From assembly GCF_000813325.1 (NCBI RefSeq), contig NZ_BBQE01000005.1: DNA of 64,000 bases. One strand, 5' to 3'. This document shows, piece after piece, positions 7,931 to 16,171 of this stretch. Position numbers and translations under genes: made by a program. The stretch is from Sulfurospirillum cavolei (lineage in GTDB: Bacteria; Campylobacterota; Campylobacteria; Campylobacterales; Sulfurospirillaceae). Under the pieces are notes generated by a model, which was given only the letters and a program-made list of their open reading frames with translations, ran no database searches and had not been told where the DNA came from. Positions within the stretch are counted from its first letter, which is position 1. Every line of letters starts with the position of its first letter.

Positions 7931-9664
7931 TTAACTCATGAAACCGACCGACTTCGTATCGCCGAAAGCTCCTTTGGTTTCACGATCGATCGAGAGTTTA
8001 AAATCTTCATAGGTAAAAAGCGGCTCTTTTTTGATCGCAACGCGCAAAGCCGTATTTTTGAGCACCACGCGAATTTGTCCGCCCGTCAGTGAAAAAGTCG
8101 CCAATTTCTCGACATCAAAGCCCTCTTCGTAAGGGGCATTGTCCGGCAAAAGTTTTTTCCACAACAAAACGCGTTGAGCAAAGTCGGGTTTTTCAAACGC
8201 GATCTTGTAATCAAAACGCCTTGAAAATGCGGGGTCGATCGTTTCCAAAAGATTGGTCGTTGCAATAAGTAGTCCGTCGAAACGCTCAATCTGCTCTAGA
8301 AAAATATTTTGCATTTGATTATGCATTTTATCGGCACTCGCCCCGCTATCGGTAGAACGCGCGCTTAAAAACTGATCGGCTTCGTTGAGAAGCAACAAGG
8401 GTTCGCTTTTCGTTTTTTTACACAACTCTTTATAGGTGTCAAAAATATTGCGTACGTTTTTTTCACTTTCTCCGACGTATTTGGAAAGAATTTTTGAACA
8501 ATCGAAACTCAAAACTCTCTTTTTCATCGATTTTGCTAAAGAAAGTGCCGTCATAGTTTTACCCGTACCCGGAGGGCCGTATAAAATGACTTTGGCATCA
8601 ATACCGCTACGTCGCTCTTTAATTCCCCACTCTCGTAAGAGTTTTACGACGCTTTTATCGATTTGCTTGAGTAAATTATCGAGCACTTCCTTGGTTTTAG
8701 GATGTAAAATCACGTCGTCTAAATTGGTTTTAGGATCGATCAATTCAAAAAGCTCTTGCTCGCCGATGAGCATATCCAGTTTAATTTTTTTACTTTTCTT
8801 CTCTTTATTAGGGTGCATAATTTTTTGCAAAATTTCTTCGGAAATGAAAAAACTTCGCGTTACGCCGCCGAAAGTGCTCAGCATCTCGTCGTAATCGATG
8901 ATCATATTTTCGATAAGTTTGGAACCTTCTTCCAGTAACGAGCGATTTTTGATCTTTTCGTAATCGTCCATACTAATCAAGCTAATCAGCGTGTTCATAT
9001 CGCGCAAACTCTCAAATTCGCCCGCATACTCCTCTTTTAAAAGCGCTAAAAAAATTAACTGTTCTTTAGGGTTTAACTCGTTCTCTTTGAAAATCGACTC
9101 GACGATAATGTCGTTTTGCGTTACTTTTAAACGCTCGCTAATACGGCTTTCCAAAAGTTCCAATTTATTTTTCAGTCGTCCGAGACTCGGAGAGCTCTCC
9201 GTCGCACCGTGTTTGGTTTGCGTAAACTTTTGATACAGTTCGATTCGGTAAAATTGATCTTTCAAATATTCAAGATGATCGGCATAAGGCGTAACGTCAG
9301 GTAACACAACCTCGAGCGTTCCCTCTTCCAACAGCTTTAAAAAGGCGGAACTTAACGTAACGCTGCTGTTTAAAAGCTCTAAATTCGAAACGTCGACGAT
9401 CTTTGAGTTTAAAAAACTATTTTGAACGATCCATCCTTGTTCGATTAATTCCTTGACCACGGAGAGATGTTTTAAATGTGCATAGTTTTTATCGCCGAAC
9501 AGTTTAATCAAAATGTCCGAAACAACGATATCTACGTTACCTATAACGTACTCTTTCGTCATCATTTTTAAGAAATTTAATTCGTCGGGAGAACATTTTA
9601 AATGCTCATAAATCTGACAGGTTTGTACCTCTTTGTTTTCAAGAAAATCAACCAAATACTGCAA
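7931..9664 (-). CDS. AAA+ ATPase of the CDC48/FtsH-like type
   Basis: A 577-residue soluble protein. The first 310 residues are unrecognised and mostly helical; the C-terminal third is a single AAA+ module. Walker A is GPPGTGKT at 363-370, sensor 1 is ATTN near 468, and arginine-finger-like SRRFD lies near 481. Walker B reads LLLLNEAD (423-430), with Asn in place of the usual Asp but the catalytic Glu kept. C. jejuni has a comparable AAA protein (Cj0377). The start is a TTG with AAAGG 7 nt upstream. Its substrate is unknown; location just ahead of nuo on the same strand hints at co-expression only. Confidence 0.85.
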   Translation of the reverse strand: MQYLVDFLENKEVQTCQIYEHLKCSPDELNFLKMMTKEYVIGNVDIVVSDILIKLFGDKNYAHLKHLSVVKELIEQGWIVQNSFLNSKIVDVSNLELLNSSVTLSSAFLKLLEEGTLEVVLPDVTPYADHLEYLKDQFYRIELYQKFTQTKHGATESSPSLGRLKNKLELLESRISERLKVTQNDIIVESIFKENELNPKEQLIFLALLKEEYAGEFESLRDMNTLISLISMDDYEKIKNRSLLEEGSKLIENMIIDYDEMLSTFGGVTRSFFISEEILQKIMHPNKEKKSKKIKLDMLIGEQELFELIDPKTNLDDVILHPKTKEVLDNLLKQIDKSVVKLLREWGIKERRSGIDAKVILYGPPGTGKTMTALSLAKSMKKRVLSFDCSKILSKYVGESEKNVRNIFDTYKELCKKTKSEPLLLLNEADQFLSARSTDSGASADKMHNQMQNIFLEQIERFDGLLIATTNLLETIDPAFSRRFDYKIAFEKPDFAQRVLLWKKLLPDNAPYEEGFDVEKLATFSLTGGQIRVVLKNTALRVAIKKEPLFTYEDFKLSIDRETKGAFGDTKSVGFMS

Positions 9665-9760
9665 TGAATACCCTTTTGAGCCTATGGAAAAAGTGTCGTA
9701 CTTTTATATAAGGTTTATATAATGACAAGATGATAATAAAATAACCCTTTGACGAGAAAG

Positions 9761-11332
9761 TTAATTTGGGTGTTTACGTATGAATCCGCCGGCTTCGATT
9801 TTCTCTTTTAGCACACGTTTTAGGACTTTTCCCGTTGCATTTTTAGGAAGTTCTTCTACGAAATAGATCTGTTTTGGGAGTTTAAAATTTGCCAAATGCG
9901 TTTTCAAGTAAGCACGTAATTCATTCTCTTTTAAGCTTATACCGTCTTTAGGCTGAATAAAAGCAATGACCTCTTCGTCTTTGGTTTCGTCCTTCAGTCC
10001 GATAACCGCGACGGCATCCACGCCTTCAAATTTGTAAATCAATTCTTCAATTTCTCTTGGATAGATATTGATTCCTTTGGAAATAATCAAATCTTTCTTA
10101 CGATCGACGATGTAAATAAATCCGTCATCGTCCTTTTTACCCAGATCGCCCGTTAAAAGCCATCCGTTCATAATCGTTTCATCGGTAGCGTCGGGATGAT
10201 TCAAATAACCTTGCATAACGCAATCGCCTTTGACCATAATCTCGCCGACCGTGCCGTTTTTCACTTCTAAACGCTCTTCGTTGACGATTTTTACATCATA
10301 ACTCGGAAGCGGCAAACCGACCGAAAGCGGCTTTTGACGATCCAAACGATTGACGCACACCGCAGGCGAGCACTCGCTGAGTCCGTAACCCTCCAAAAGT
10401 TTTGCTTTTTTAAATTTGGCGTTAAACTCGTTGAGTGACTGTTCACTTAACGGAGCACTTCCCGAGATGAAAATGCGTACTTTATTAAACCACATAAAAT
10501 ACCACGGAATTTTTGCCTTCAAAAGCGCATTGTAAAGGGTAGGTACGCCTAAGAAGATGGTCACTTGTTTGAGCAAGGTTTGCTTTAAAACTTTGGCAAA
10601 CGGAAAAACGGAACGAACAATCACGATCGAAGAACACGTATACATCGGTAAAAGAACCATGATGGAAAGCGTAAACGAGTGAAACATCGGTAAAAAGACG
10701 ATAAAACGATCTTTATCGGTAATCTGAAACGACTCTGCTCCGCCGATCGCGTTGGAGAAAATATTGCGGTATGAGAGTTGTGCGCCTTTGGGTTTTCCCG
10801 TTGTACCCGAAGTATAGACGATACACGCGATATTGTCCAAAACGGGTCGCTTGGAAAAACGCTCCAACGCTTCCAAAGAGCTATCGATTTCCGCAAAACT
10901 GTAATTACGCTCGTCCAAACCGTCGTTTTTATCGGTCCAAACGATTTTTTGGATCTTCGTCGTGTCCAAAAGGGTTTGCGTCTCTTTGGCATACGCCGAA
11001 GAACATACCAGCATTTTCGCACCGCAATCGTTTAAGATGTACTCAAACTCTTCTTTTTTCAAAAACGTGTTGAGCGGAACGGCGATCGCACCGATTTTGG
11101 TAATCGCAAAGAGTGCGATGAGAAAATCCTCAGAGTTGCCGACGATCATGGCAACTCTGTCTTGGTGCTGAATACCGCTAAATTCCAAAAAGCGCGAAAA
11201 CGTATCGATGCTTTGTTTGAGCTTCAGGTACGAAATTTTGTGATCTTCGATAAAAATAGCCGTTTTTTTAGGCGCATTTTTCGCATTTGCTTCGATAATC
11301 TCGTAAAAATTTTGATACGTATACTCTAACAT
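9761..11332 (-). CDS. AMP-forming acyl-CoA synthetase (FadD-like)
   Basis: Member of the ANL adenylating-enzyme family, which activates a carboxylic acid with ATP and joins it to CoA. The P-loop IVYTSGTTGKPKGAQ is at about 171-185, followed by GYGLSECSPAV, then the hinge GWLLTGDLGKKDDDGF and IVDRKKDLIISKGINIYP. The catalytic lysine lies in KNATGKVLKR near the C-terminus. Length (523) is normal. It starts 2 nt after the stop of the FadL-type porin gene, so the pair probably imports and activates long-chain fatty or similar hydrophobic acids. The exact substrate cannot be read from sequence. Confidence 0.88.
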   Translation of the reverse strand: MLEYTYQNFYEIIEANAKNAPKKTAIFIEDHKISYLKLKQSIDTFSRFLEFSGIQHQDRVAMIVGNSEDFLIALFAITKIGAIAVPLNTFLKKEEFEYILNDCGAKMLVCSSAYAKETQTLLDTTKIQKIVWTDKNDGLDERNYSFAEIDSSLEALERFSKRPVLDNIACIVYTSGTTGKPKGAQLSYRNIFSNAIGGAESFQITDKDRFIVFLPMFHSFTLSIMVLLPMYTCSSIVIVRSVFPFAKVLKQTLLKQVTIFLGVPTLYNALLKAKIPWYFMWFNKVRIFISGSAPLSEQSLNEFNAKFKKAKLLEGYGLSECSPAVCVNRLDRQKPLSVGLPLPSYDVKIVNEERLEVKNGTVGEIMVKGDCVMQGYLNHPDATDETIMNGWLLTGDLGKKDDDGFIYIVDRKKDLIISKGINIYPREIEELIYKFEGVDAVAVIGLKDETKDEEVIAFIQPKDGISLKENELRAYLKTHLANFKLPKQIYFVEELPKNATGKVLKRVLKEKIEAGGFIRKHPN

Positions 11333-11334
11333 CG

Positions 11335-12596
11335 CTAAAACTTATACTTCAACGATGCCGTTAAAAGATGTGCCGAAGAATCGGTAAACGTTCCGTTGAC
11401 CGTACCGTTTGAAACCGTTCTTTCTTCTTTATCGTCATACAAATAGGCCAAGCCGACGCTTGTTTTTTCATTGACTTTGTATTCAAAACCGATCGAATAG
11501 AGCTTGGCATCGGAATCTGGAAGTTCAAATCCCAAAGTCGAATCGGGCGTCGGGCTTTTATCGATCGCAAAACCGAGCATCATTTTAAGATTATCGGTGC
11601 ATTGATGCGTCACGCCGATACGATACGCATTGGCATCTTTCCAATTTTTAAGCTTCGCCGTACCGAAAACAGTATTAGCGACGCTATCGCCGTAATCAAA
11701 ATCCAACTCTTTATAGCTTGACCAATACGTTCGCTCAAAGACAAACTCGACCGTTGTTTTTTCATACGTATATGCCGTTGCCAACGCAAGCGATGCCGGA
11801 AGCGGAATTTCGACCGAAGCGTTCGTGTTAAAAGGAATGCGCGTCGATAAATCCGCAAGAGAATGCGTCAAAAGGGATCTGCTAATCTGACCGTTAGCAT
11901 CGCCCTTAACCGTTAAATCGACTTTGGAGCGGTATGTCGCCGCAAACGTTACATCTTGAATCGGTTTATAACTCAGTGCTAAATTATAACCGAAGTCAAT
12001 CGAATCTCCCGTTAATTCTTGAGCATATACGGGATTTTGGATCGCTGCGACCTTCCCGTCGGTGTAAACGCCTCTTAAGCCGAAGCCAAGCGCAAACTGA
12101 TCGTTCACTTTATAGCTTGCCGTCGGATTAATTTCGATGACTTTGAGCGTAAACTCTTCGGCAGTGTGCATCTGGTAAGCTTCATTCCAGCGCTTCGACA
12201 ACCCTGCCGGTGCCGTAATGGAAAGACCGTAACGCCAATTACCGACGCTTGGGGAGACATAATGCAAGTTAGGCATTAAAAAATTTTCTTCTTAGGCATT
12301 AAAAAATTTTCTTCTTTCGAATCGCCGTCCGCATTACCGCTTATCGTACTCGCAGCGTCGTAGTTGACTTGCGGTAAATTAATATAGGTTAATGCAACTT
12401 CGCTGTAAGCGCCTTGCGCCATAAACGCCATATTCGCGGGGTTATAATAACTCGCATCCGCGCCGTTTGCGCTAGCGACGTATGCCGCGCTCAAAGAGAC
12501 GGAATTGAGTGATTGCTCGGGAATGCGGTATCCGGAAGCAAGAAGGCTCGCCGCACAAAGGCTTAGAGTCGTAGCGATTCGTAAAGAGTGTGTCAT
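11335..12596 (-). pseudogene. FadL/TodX-type outer-membrane transport protein, split by a 23-bp tandem duplication
   Basis: Outer-membrane beta-barrel for hydrophobic compounds. The N-terminal part (12276-12596) has a signal peptide, then the FadL hallmark SGYRIPEQSLNSVSLSAAYV and ASYYNPANMAFM, but terminates early with MPKKKIF. The C-terminal part (11335-12276) continues the same protein with NLHYVSPSVGNWRYGL and ends as a typical barrel (LTASLKYKF). A 23-bp direct repeat (12269-12291 and 12292-12314) shifts the frame. Removing one copy gives ENFLMPNLHYVSP in frame and a 412-residue protein of normal length. A TAATG stop-start overlap at 12276 could allow reinitiation, but that fragment would lack a signal peptide. 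It may be a recent mutation, a switchable allele or a sequencing error. Confidence 0.9.
12269..12314. repeat. 23-bp perfect tandem duplication inside the FadL-type gene
   Basis: Two identical, abutting 23-base copies, 12269-12291 and 12292-12314, each beginning TTAGGCATT and ending TTTTCTTC. The extra 23 bases are not a multiple of three and break the reading frame. Such short tandem duplications revert by slipped-strand replication or recombination, restoring the gene exactly. Confidence 0.97.
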
Positions 12597-13456
12597 GCAT
12601 GTTCCTTAAGAGGTGATTTCATCAGACGATAAAGCATGGCAATTTCGTTTTCCCAAAGCGATTCGTCAATGGTTTCAAGCACCAAAGGTATATCATCCAT
12701 CCGCGGATCGTTCATGATAAACGCAAACGGATCCAGTCCCAATTTACCTTTACCGAGACTCTCATGGCGATCGACGCGCGTCCCAAGATCGGGCTTGGAA
12801 TCGTTGAGATGCATTCCTTTGAGGTACTTAAATCCGACGATTGTATCAAATTTTTCCATCGTTTCGCTATAGCACTCCTCGGTTCGGATATCGTAACCCG
12901 ACGTAAAAAGATGACATGTATCGATGCAAACCCCGACACGCTCTTTGTCGATCGAATGTTCCATCAAATAGCCCAAGTGTTCCATTTTGTAACCTAGATT
13001 GCTGCCTTGACCTGCCGTATTTTCCACGACCAGCGTGACGGACTCGCTTTGGCGCAATACGTCGTTCATCGCGGCACTGATGTATTCCAAACAGGCTTCT
13101 TCACTGATTTGCTTTAAATGGCTACCGGGATGAAAATTGAGTTTGTCGAGTCCTAAAGCTTCGCATCGCTTGACTTCGTCCAAAAATGCCTGCAACGATT
13201 TTTCACGCGCTTCACGTTCGGGATGACCGAGATTGATTAAATAGCTATCGTGAGGCAACACGTGTTTGGGTAAAATCTCCGCCTTATCCAATTCGTTTTT
13301 AAACCGCAAAATCTCTTCTTTTGACAAAGCTTTGCCTTCCCATTGGCGTTGATTTTTCGTGAAAAGGGCAAAAGCTTTGGCATGGATCGCTTTGGCGTTA
13401 ATCGGAGCGTTAAAAACTCCGCCGCTGGCACTGACATGTGCGCCGACGTATTTCAT
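12593..13456 (-). CDS. nfo: Endonuclease IV (apurinic/apyrimidinic endonuclease)
   Basis: Zinc-dependent AP endonuclease of base-excision repair with a TIM-barrel fold. The start at 13456 (MKYVGAHVSASGG) gives 287 residues, the family norm, with AAGGA 7 nt upstream; a further upstream in-frame ATG would add 42 unrelated residues. Metal-binding motifs are visible: VVENTAGQGSNLG, GVCIDTCHLFTSGYD, MHLNDSKPDLGTRVDRHESLG and LVLETI. Its stop overlaps the FadL-type start as ATGA, and it lies in the Fur-headed operon. Confidence 0.95.
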   Translation of the reverse strand: MKYVGAHVSASGGVFNAPINAKAIHAKAFALFTKNQRQWEGKALSKEEILRFKNELDKAEILPKHVLPHDSYLINLGHPEREAREKSLQAFLDEVKRCEALGLDKLNFHPGSHLKQISEEACLEYISAAMNDVLRQSESVTLVVENTAGQGSNLGYKMEHLGYLMEHSIDKERVGVCIDTCHLFTSGYDIRTEECYSETMEKFDTIVGFKYLKGMHLNDSKPDLGTRVDRHESLGKGKLGLDPFAFIMNDPRMDDIPLVLETIDESLWENEIAMLYRLMKSPLKEHA

Positions 13457-13466
13457 TGAAATTCCT

Positions 13467-13949
13467 TTAAGGTAGTGGTTTGAGGCGAAACAAAACGCCG
13501 TTTTTCGTATCTTTAAACAGTACGGAATCGTGATCGACCGCATAAAAAATATCCGCCGAATCGAGTTTAAGGGATTGTTCAAAGCCCGAAGCGGTTTTTT
13601 TCAATTTTTCACCGTGGTAAATCGGTTCTTTATTGAGCAGTTCTTGCATCAATTCCGCGTAATGTTCTTGCATAAAAAACTGTCGGTTGAATGCCAATTT
13701 ATCGAGGCATTTTCCCTCTAAACAGATATACTCTCCCATCATTTCCAGATGAAACAGCACGTTACCCGCCGCAAAAATTTGAACGCTCGTATAATGAGGA
13801 CCTTTGTTGACAAAACCCGTATCGGAAAGGGCGATCGAAGGGTTTTTGACGGTAATCACGTACGCTTGGGAACTCTCAATCTCTTTTTTCACGGCACAAC
13901 CGCTTAGGAACAACGCCGTCGTAACAATGATCGTCCACAGCCGTTTCAT
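13467..13949 (-). CDS. Putative lipoprotein of unknown function
   Basis: 160 residues from the ATG at 13949, which overlaps the Fur-family stop as ATGA and has AGGAG 9 nt upstream. It begins with a lipoprotein signal (MKRLWTIIVTTALFLSGC, lipobox FLSGC), so it should be lipid-anchored at Cys18. The mature part has no motif I know. The region ANVLFHLEMMGEYICLEGKC with two cysteines may form a disulfide. It is the second gene of the operon and resembles small uncharacterised epsilonproteobacterial lipoproteins. Confidence 0.8.
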   Translation of the reverse strand: MKRLWTIIVTTALFLSGCAVKKEIESSQAYVITVKNPSIALSDTGFVNKGPHYTSVQIFAAGNVLFHLEMMGEYICLEGKCLDKLAFNRQFFMQEHYAELMQELLNKEPIYHGEKLKKTASGFEQSLKLDSADIFYAVDHDSVLFKDTKNGVLFRLKPLP

Positions 13950-14323
13950 TGATGACACTCCTTGCACAAACCTTTCAAAACGATACTTTTCACTTCCCCT
14001 TCAACCTTTCCCAAATCAACCTCCATACATGTAATTTGATGACAGTGCTCGCAAATAAAATGAGCGTGCGTCGTACCGGAAAGCTCAAAATACCATTTAC
14101 GATCGTCCGACTCAAACTTATGCACGATGCCCGCTTCTTCAAACAAAGCGATATTGCGATAAAACGTCGCTTTGTCCATCGAAGCGTTCATTTTATCTTT
14201 GATTTGTTCGTAGCTAAGCGGATGCGACGCCCTCTTCAGCACTTCCAAAATCAAAGAGCGCGCGGTCGTAAATTTAATATTGTGCTCTTTACAAAGCGTT
14301 TGTATCTGCTCATTCATCTTCAA
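13946..14323 (-). CDS. Fur-family metal-responsive repressor (Zur-like)
   Basis: 125-residue regulator with an N-terminal winged helix (KFTTARSLILEVLKRASHPLSYEQIKDKM, then the recognition region MDKATFYRNIALFEEAG) and a C-terminal dimerisation domain. Two CxxC pairs (CEHC and CKEC) form the structural zinc site. It lacks the extended His-rich tail of true Fur. Being divergent from a znuACB-type transporter, it is best read as Zur, although PerR/Mur roles cannot be excluded. It heads an operon with a lipoprotein, nfo, a FadL-type porin and a FadD-type ligase. Confidence 0.85.
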   Translation of the reverse strand: MKMNEQIQTLCKEHNIKFTTARSLILEVLKRASHPLSYEQIKDKMNASMDKATFYRNIALFEEAGIVHKFESDDRKWYFELSGTTHAHFICEHCHQITCMEVDLGKVEGEVKSIVLKGLCKECHQ

Positions 14324-14357
14324 CTCGCTTACATGTAAAAATTATCTTGAATGGTAT

Positions 14358-14372
14358 CTAATTTTTAATTAG
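14358..14372. promoter_or_regulatory. Candidate Fur-family operator between the divergent genes
   Basis: CTAATT, three T, AATTAG: a perfect AT-rich dyad 35 nt upstream of the Fur-family start codon, in the 190-bp region shared with the metal transporter. AT-rich dyads of this kind are typical binding sites for the family. The position would suit autoregulation. It is a candidate only. Confidence 0.4.
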
Positions 14373-14449
14373 AGTTTTTGAAGTGCTTCTTTTGGAGACG
14401 ATCTTAGAAGAAGAGTTCCGACGCTCGTTTAACGCAACGTGTTAAGTCA

Positions 14450-14499
14450 CGACTAAGTTGCAAAAGACTAAGATTCCACAAATTTATGCAACTTAGTCG
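14450..14499 (+). promoter_or_regulatory. Long inverted repeat in the leader of the metal transporter
   Basis: Perfect 13-bp arms at 14450-14462 and 14487-14499 (CGACTAAGTTGCA and its complement) separated by 24 bases, ending just before the AAAGGA ribosome site of znuA. The left arm core GACTAAG repeats directly at 14467-14473. It may be an operator with several half-sites or an mRNA hairpin controlling translation. No U-run follows, so it is not a terminator. Confidence 0.6.
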
Positions 14500-14513
14500 C
14501 AAAGGATTTCTTT

Positions 14514-15398
14514 ATGAAACGTTTTGTATTTCTGTTGGTTCTTTTCTTAGGTTCGCTTTTATGCGCCAAACCGACCGTTACGGTTAGCATTGTCCCTCAA
14601 AAATACTTTGTCGAACAAATCGCCAAAGATTTTTTACACGTTAACGTGATGGTCACTCCGGGCTCAAGCCCTCATACTTACGAGCCTAAACCTTCTCAAA
14701 TGAAAGAGTTGGCACAATCGGACGCTTATTTTAGTATCGGCGACGGCTTTGAAAAAGCATGGCTTCCGAAGTTCAAAAGCAGCAATCCTAAGCTGATGAT
14801 GGTCGATACGGTTAAAGGTATCGAAAAAATTCCGATGGCGGAACATCACCACGAGGACGAAGGCAAAGAACATAAAGGTCATGCACATCACGACCATGAT
14901 CACGAGCAGGGTGAACTCGATCCGCACGTTTGGCTTGATCCGATTTTGGTCAAAACCCAAGCACAAAATATCTATGAAGCTTTGGTAACGCTTTATCCCG
15001 AACAAAAAGCGCTCTTTACTCAAAACTACGAAGCCTTCATGACGTCGCTCGATGCGTTAGACGTTTCCATTCAACAAACCCTTGCCGATGTTAAAAATCG
15101 CAAATTTATCGTTTTCCATCCTTCTTTCGGTTATTTTGCCAAACATTACGGCTTAGAGCAAATCCCCGTTGAAGTCAGCGGTAAAGAGCCAAAGCCGGCA
15201 GAGCTTGCTAAAATTATCGACGAAGCAAAAGAAGAAGGTGCCAAAGTCGTTTTCGTCTCTCCTCAATTTTCTAAAAAAAGTGCCGAAACGATTGCGAAAC
15301 AGATCAACGGAAAAACTTTAACCATCGATCCTTTGGCGTACGAATGGAAAGAGAATATGCTCAGCGTTGCCAAAATCTTTCAATCAGAACTAAAATGA
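14514..15398 (+). CDS. znuA: Zinc/manganese ABC transporter substrate-binding protein (ZnuA-like)
   Basis: Periplasmic cluster A-I metal-binding protein, 294 residues with signal peptide MKRFVFLLVLFLGSLLCAK. Likely metal ligands are His in SSPHTYEP, His in LDPHVWLDP, His in FHPSFGYFAKHYG and Asp in TIDPLA. A histidine/aspartate-rich loop (EHHHEDEGKEHKGHAHHDHD, near residue 117) is characteristic of zinc-specific ZnuA, favouring zinc over manganese. It is followed at 11 nt by the ATPase gene. A dyad in the leader and the divergent Fur-family gene suggest metal-dependent repression. Confidence 0.92.
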   Translation: MKRFVFLLVLFLGSLLCAKPTVTVSIVPQKYFVEQIAKDFLHVNVMVTPGSSPHTYEPKPSQMKELAQSDAYFSIGDGFEKAWLPKFKSSNPKLMMVDTVKGIEKIPMAEHHHEDEGKEHKGHAHHDHDHEQGELDPHVWLDPILVKTQAQNIYEALVTLYPEQKALFTQNYEAFMTSLDALDVSIQQTLADVKNRKFIVFHPSFGYFAKHYGLEQIPVEVSGKEPKPAELAKIIDEAKEEGAKVVFVSPQFSKKSAETIAKQINGKTLTIDPLAYEWKENMLSVAKIFQSELK

Positions 15399-15409
15399 TA
15401 TAATGCTTT

Positions 15410-16171
15410 ATGCATTACGACATCGAAATCAACAATCTTAGCTTTAATTATGAGGGTACGGACGTATTGGAGGGAATCAACCTCCGATACGCCAAAGAAG
15501 AGTTCTTGGCAATCATCGGTCCTAACGGCGGCGGAAAAAGCACGCTTTTAAAATTGATGATCGGCCTTTTAGAACCTTCGTGCGGCGAAGTGCTTCTCTT
15601 TGGACAAAAACCCTTACATGTAAGTTCTCAAATAGCCTATGTTCCGCAAGATACGATGGCAAATAAGGATTTCCCGATCAGCGTTTTAGACGTCGTTTTA
15701 ATGGGCAGGCTCTCGCCTAAGAGTACCGGAAGGTATTCTAAAGAAGACAAACAAATCGCACGAAGCATGTTGGCACATGTCGGTATGAGCGATTTTGAAA
15801 CCCATAAAATCCATACGCTTTCCGGAGGTCAACGCCAGCGTGTTTTTATTGCACGCGCCCTTGCATGCGAAGCCAAAATTATCTTCTTAGACGAACCGAC
15901 GGCGAGTATCGATACGGCAGGTCAAATCGCCGTTTTTGAGCTGCTTAAAGAACTCAACCGCACCGTCGGCATCGTCTTGATTAGCCATGACGTCAACGTC
16001 GCGTTGAACTATGCGACTAAAGTCGCACATGTCAACAAAACACTCTACATGCACGACGTTCCCAGCGCACACGATTTTAAACTTTTCCAAAACCAAAAAG
16101 CCCACGTATGCGACATCGAACTGATTAGTGCGACACGATGCAACCACCTTCATCCAAAGCAAAACCTATGA
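15410..16171 (+). CDS. znuC: Zinc/manganese ABC transporter ATP-binding protein (ZnuC-like)
   Basis: Cytoplasmic ATPase of the metal importer, 253 residues. Walker A is GPNGGGKST, the Q-loop lies in YVPQD, the ABC signature is LSGGQRQR, Walker B is IIFLDEPTA, and the switch His is in VLISHDV. The C-terminal end is histidine/cysteine-containing (CNHLHPKQNL). Its stop overlaps the permease ATG. A TTACATGTAA palindrome lies inside the gene at 15614. Confidence 0.92.
   Translation: MHYDIEINNLSFNYEGTDVLEGINLRYAKEEFLAIIGPNGGGKSTLLKLMIGLLEPSCGEVLLFGQKPLHVSSQIAYVPQDTMANKDFPISVLDVVLMGRLSPKSTGRYSKEDKQIARSMLAHVGMSDFETHKIHTLSGGQRQRVFIARALACEAKIIFLDEPTASIDTAGQIAVFELLKELNRTVGIVLISHDVNVALNYATKVAHVNKTLYMHDVPSAHDFKLFQNQKAHVCDIELISATRCNHLHPKQNL

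Noticed and set aside
8436..8894. 152-codon open frame antisense to the AAA+ ATPase
   Set aside because: Low-complexity Ser/Leu-rich translation with no ribosome site; a shadow of the real gene.
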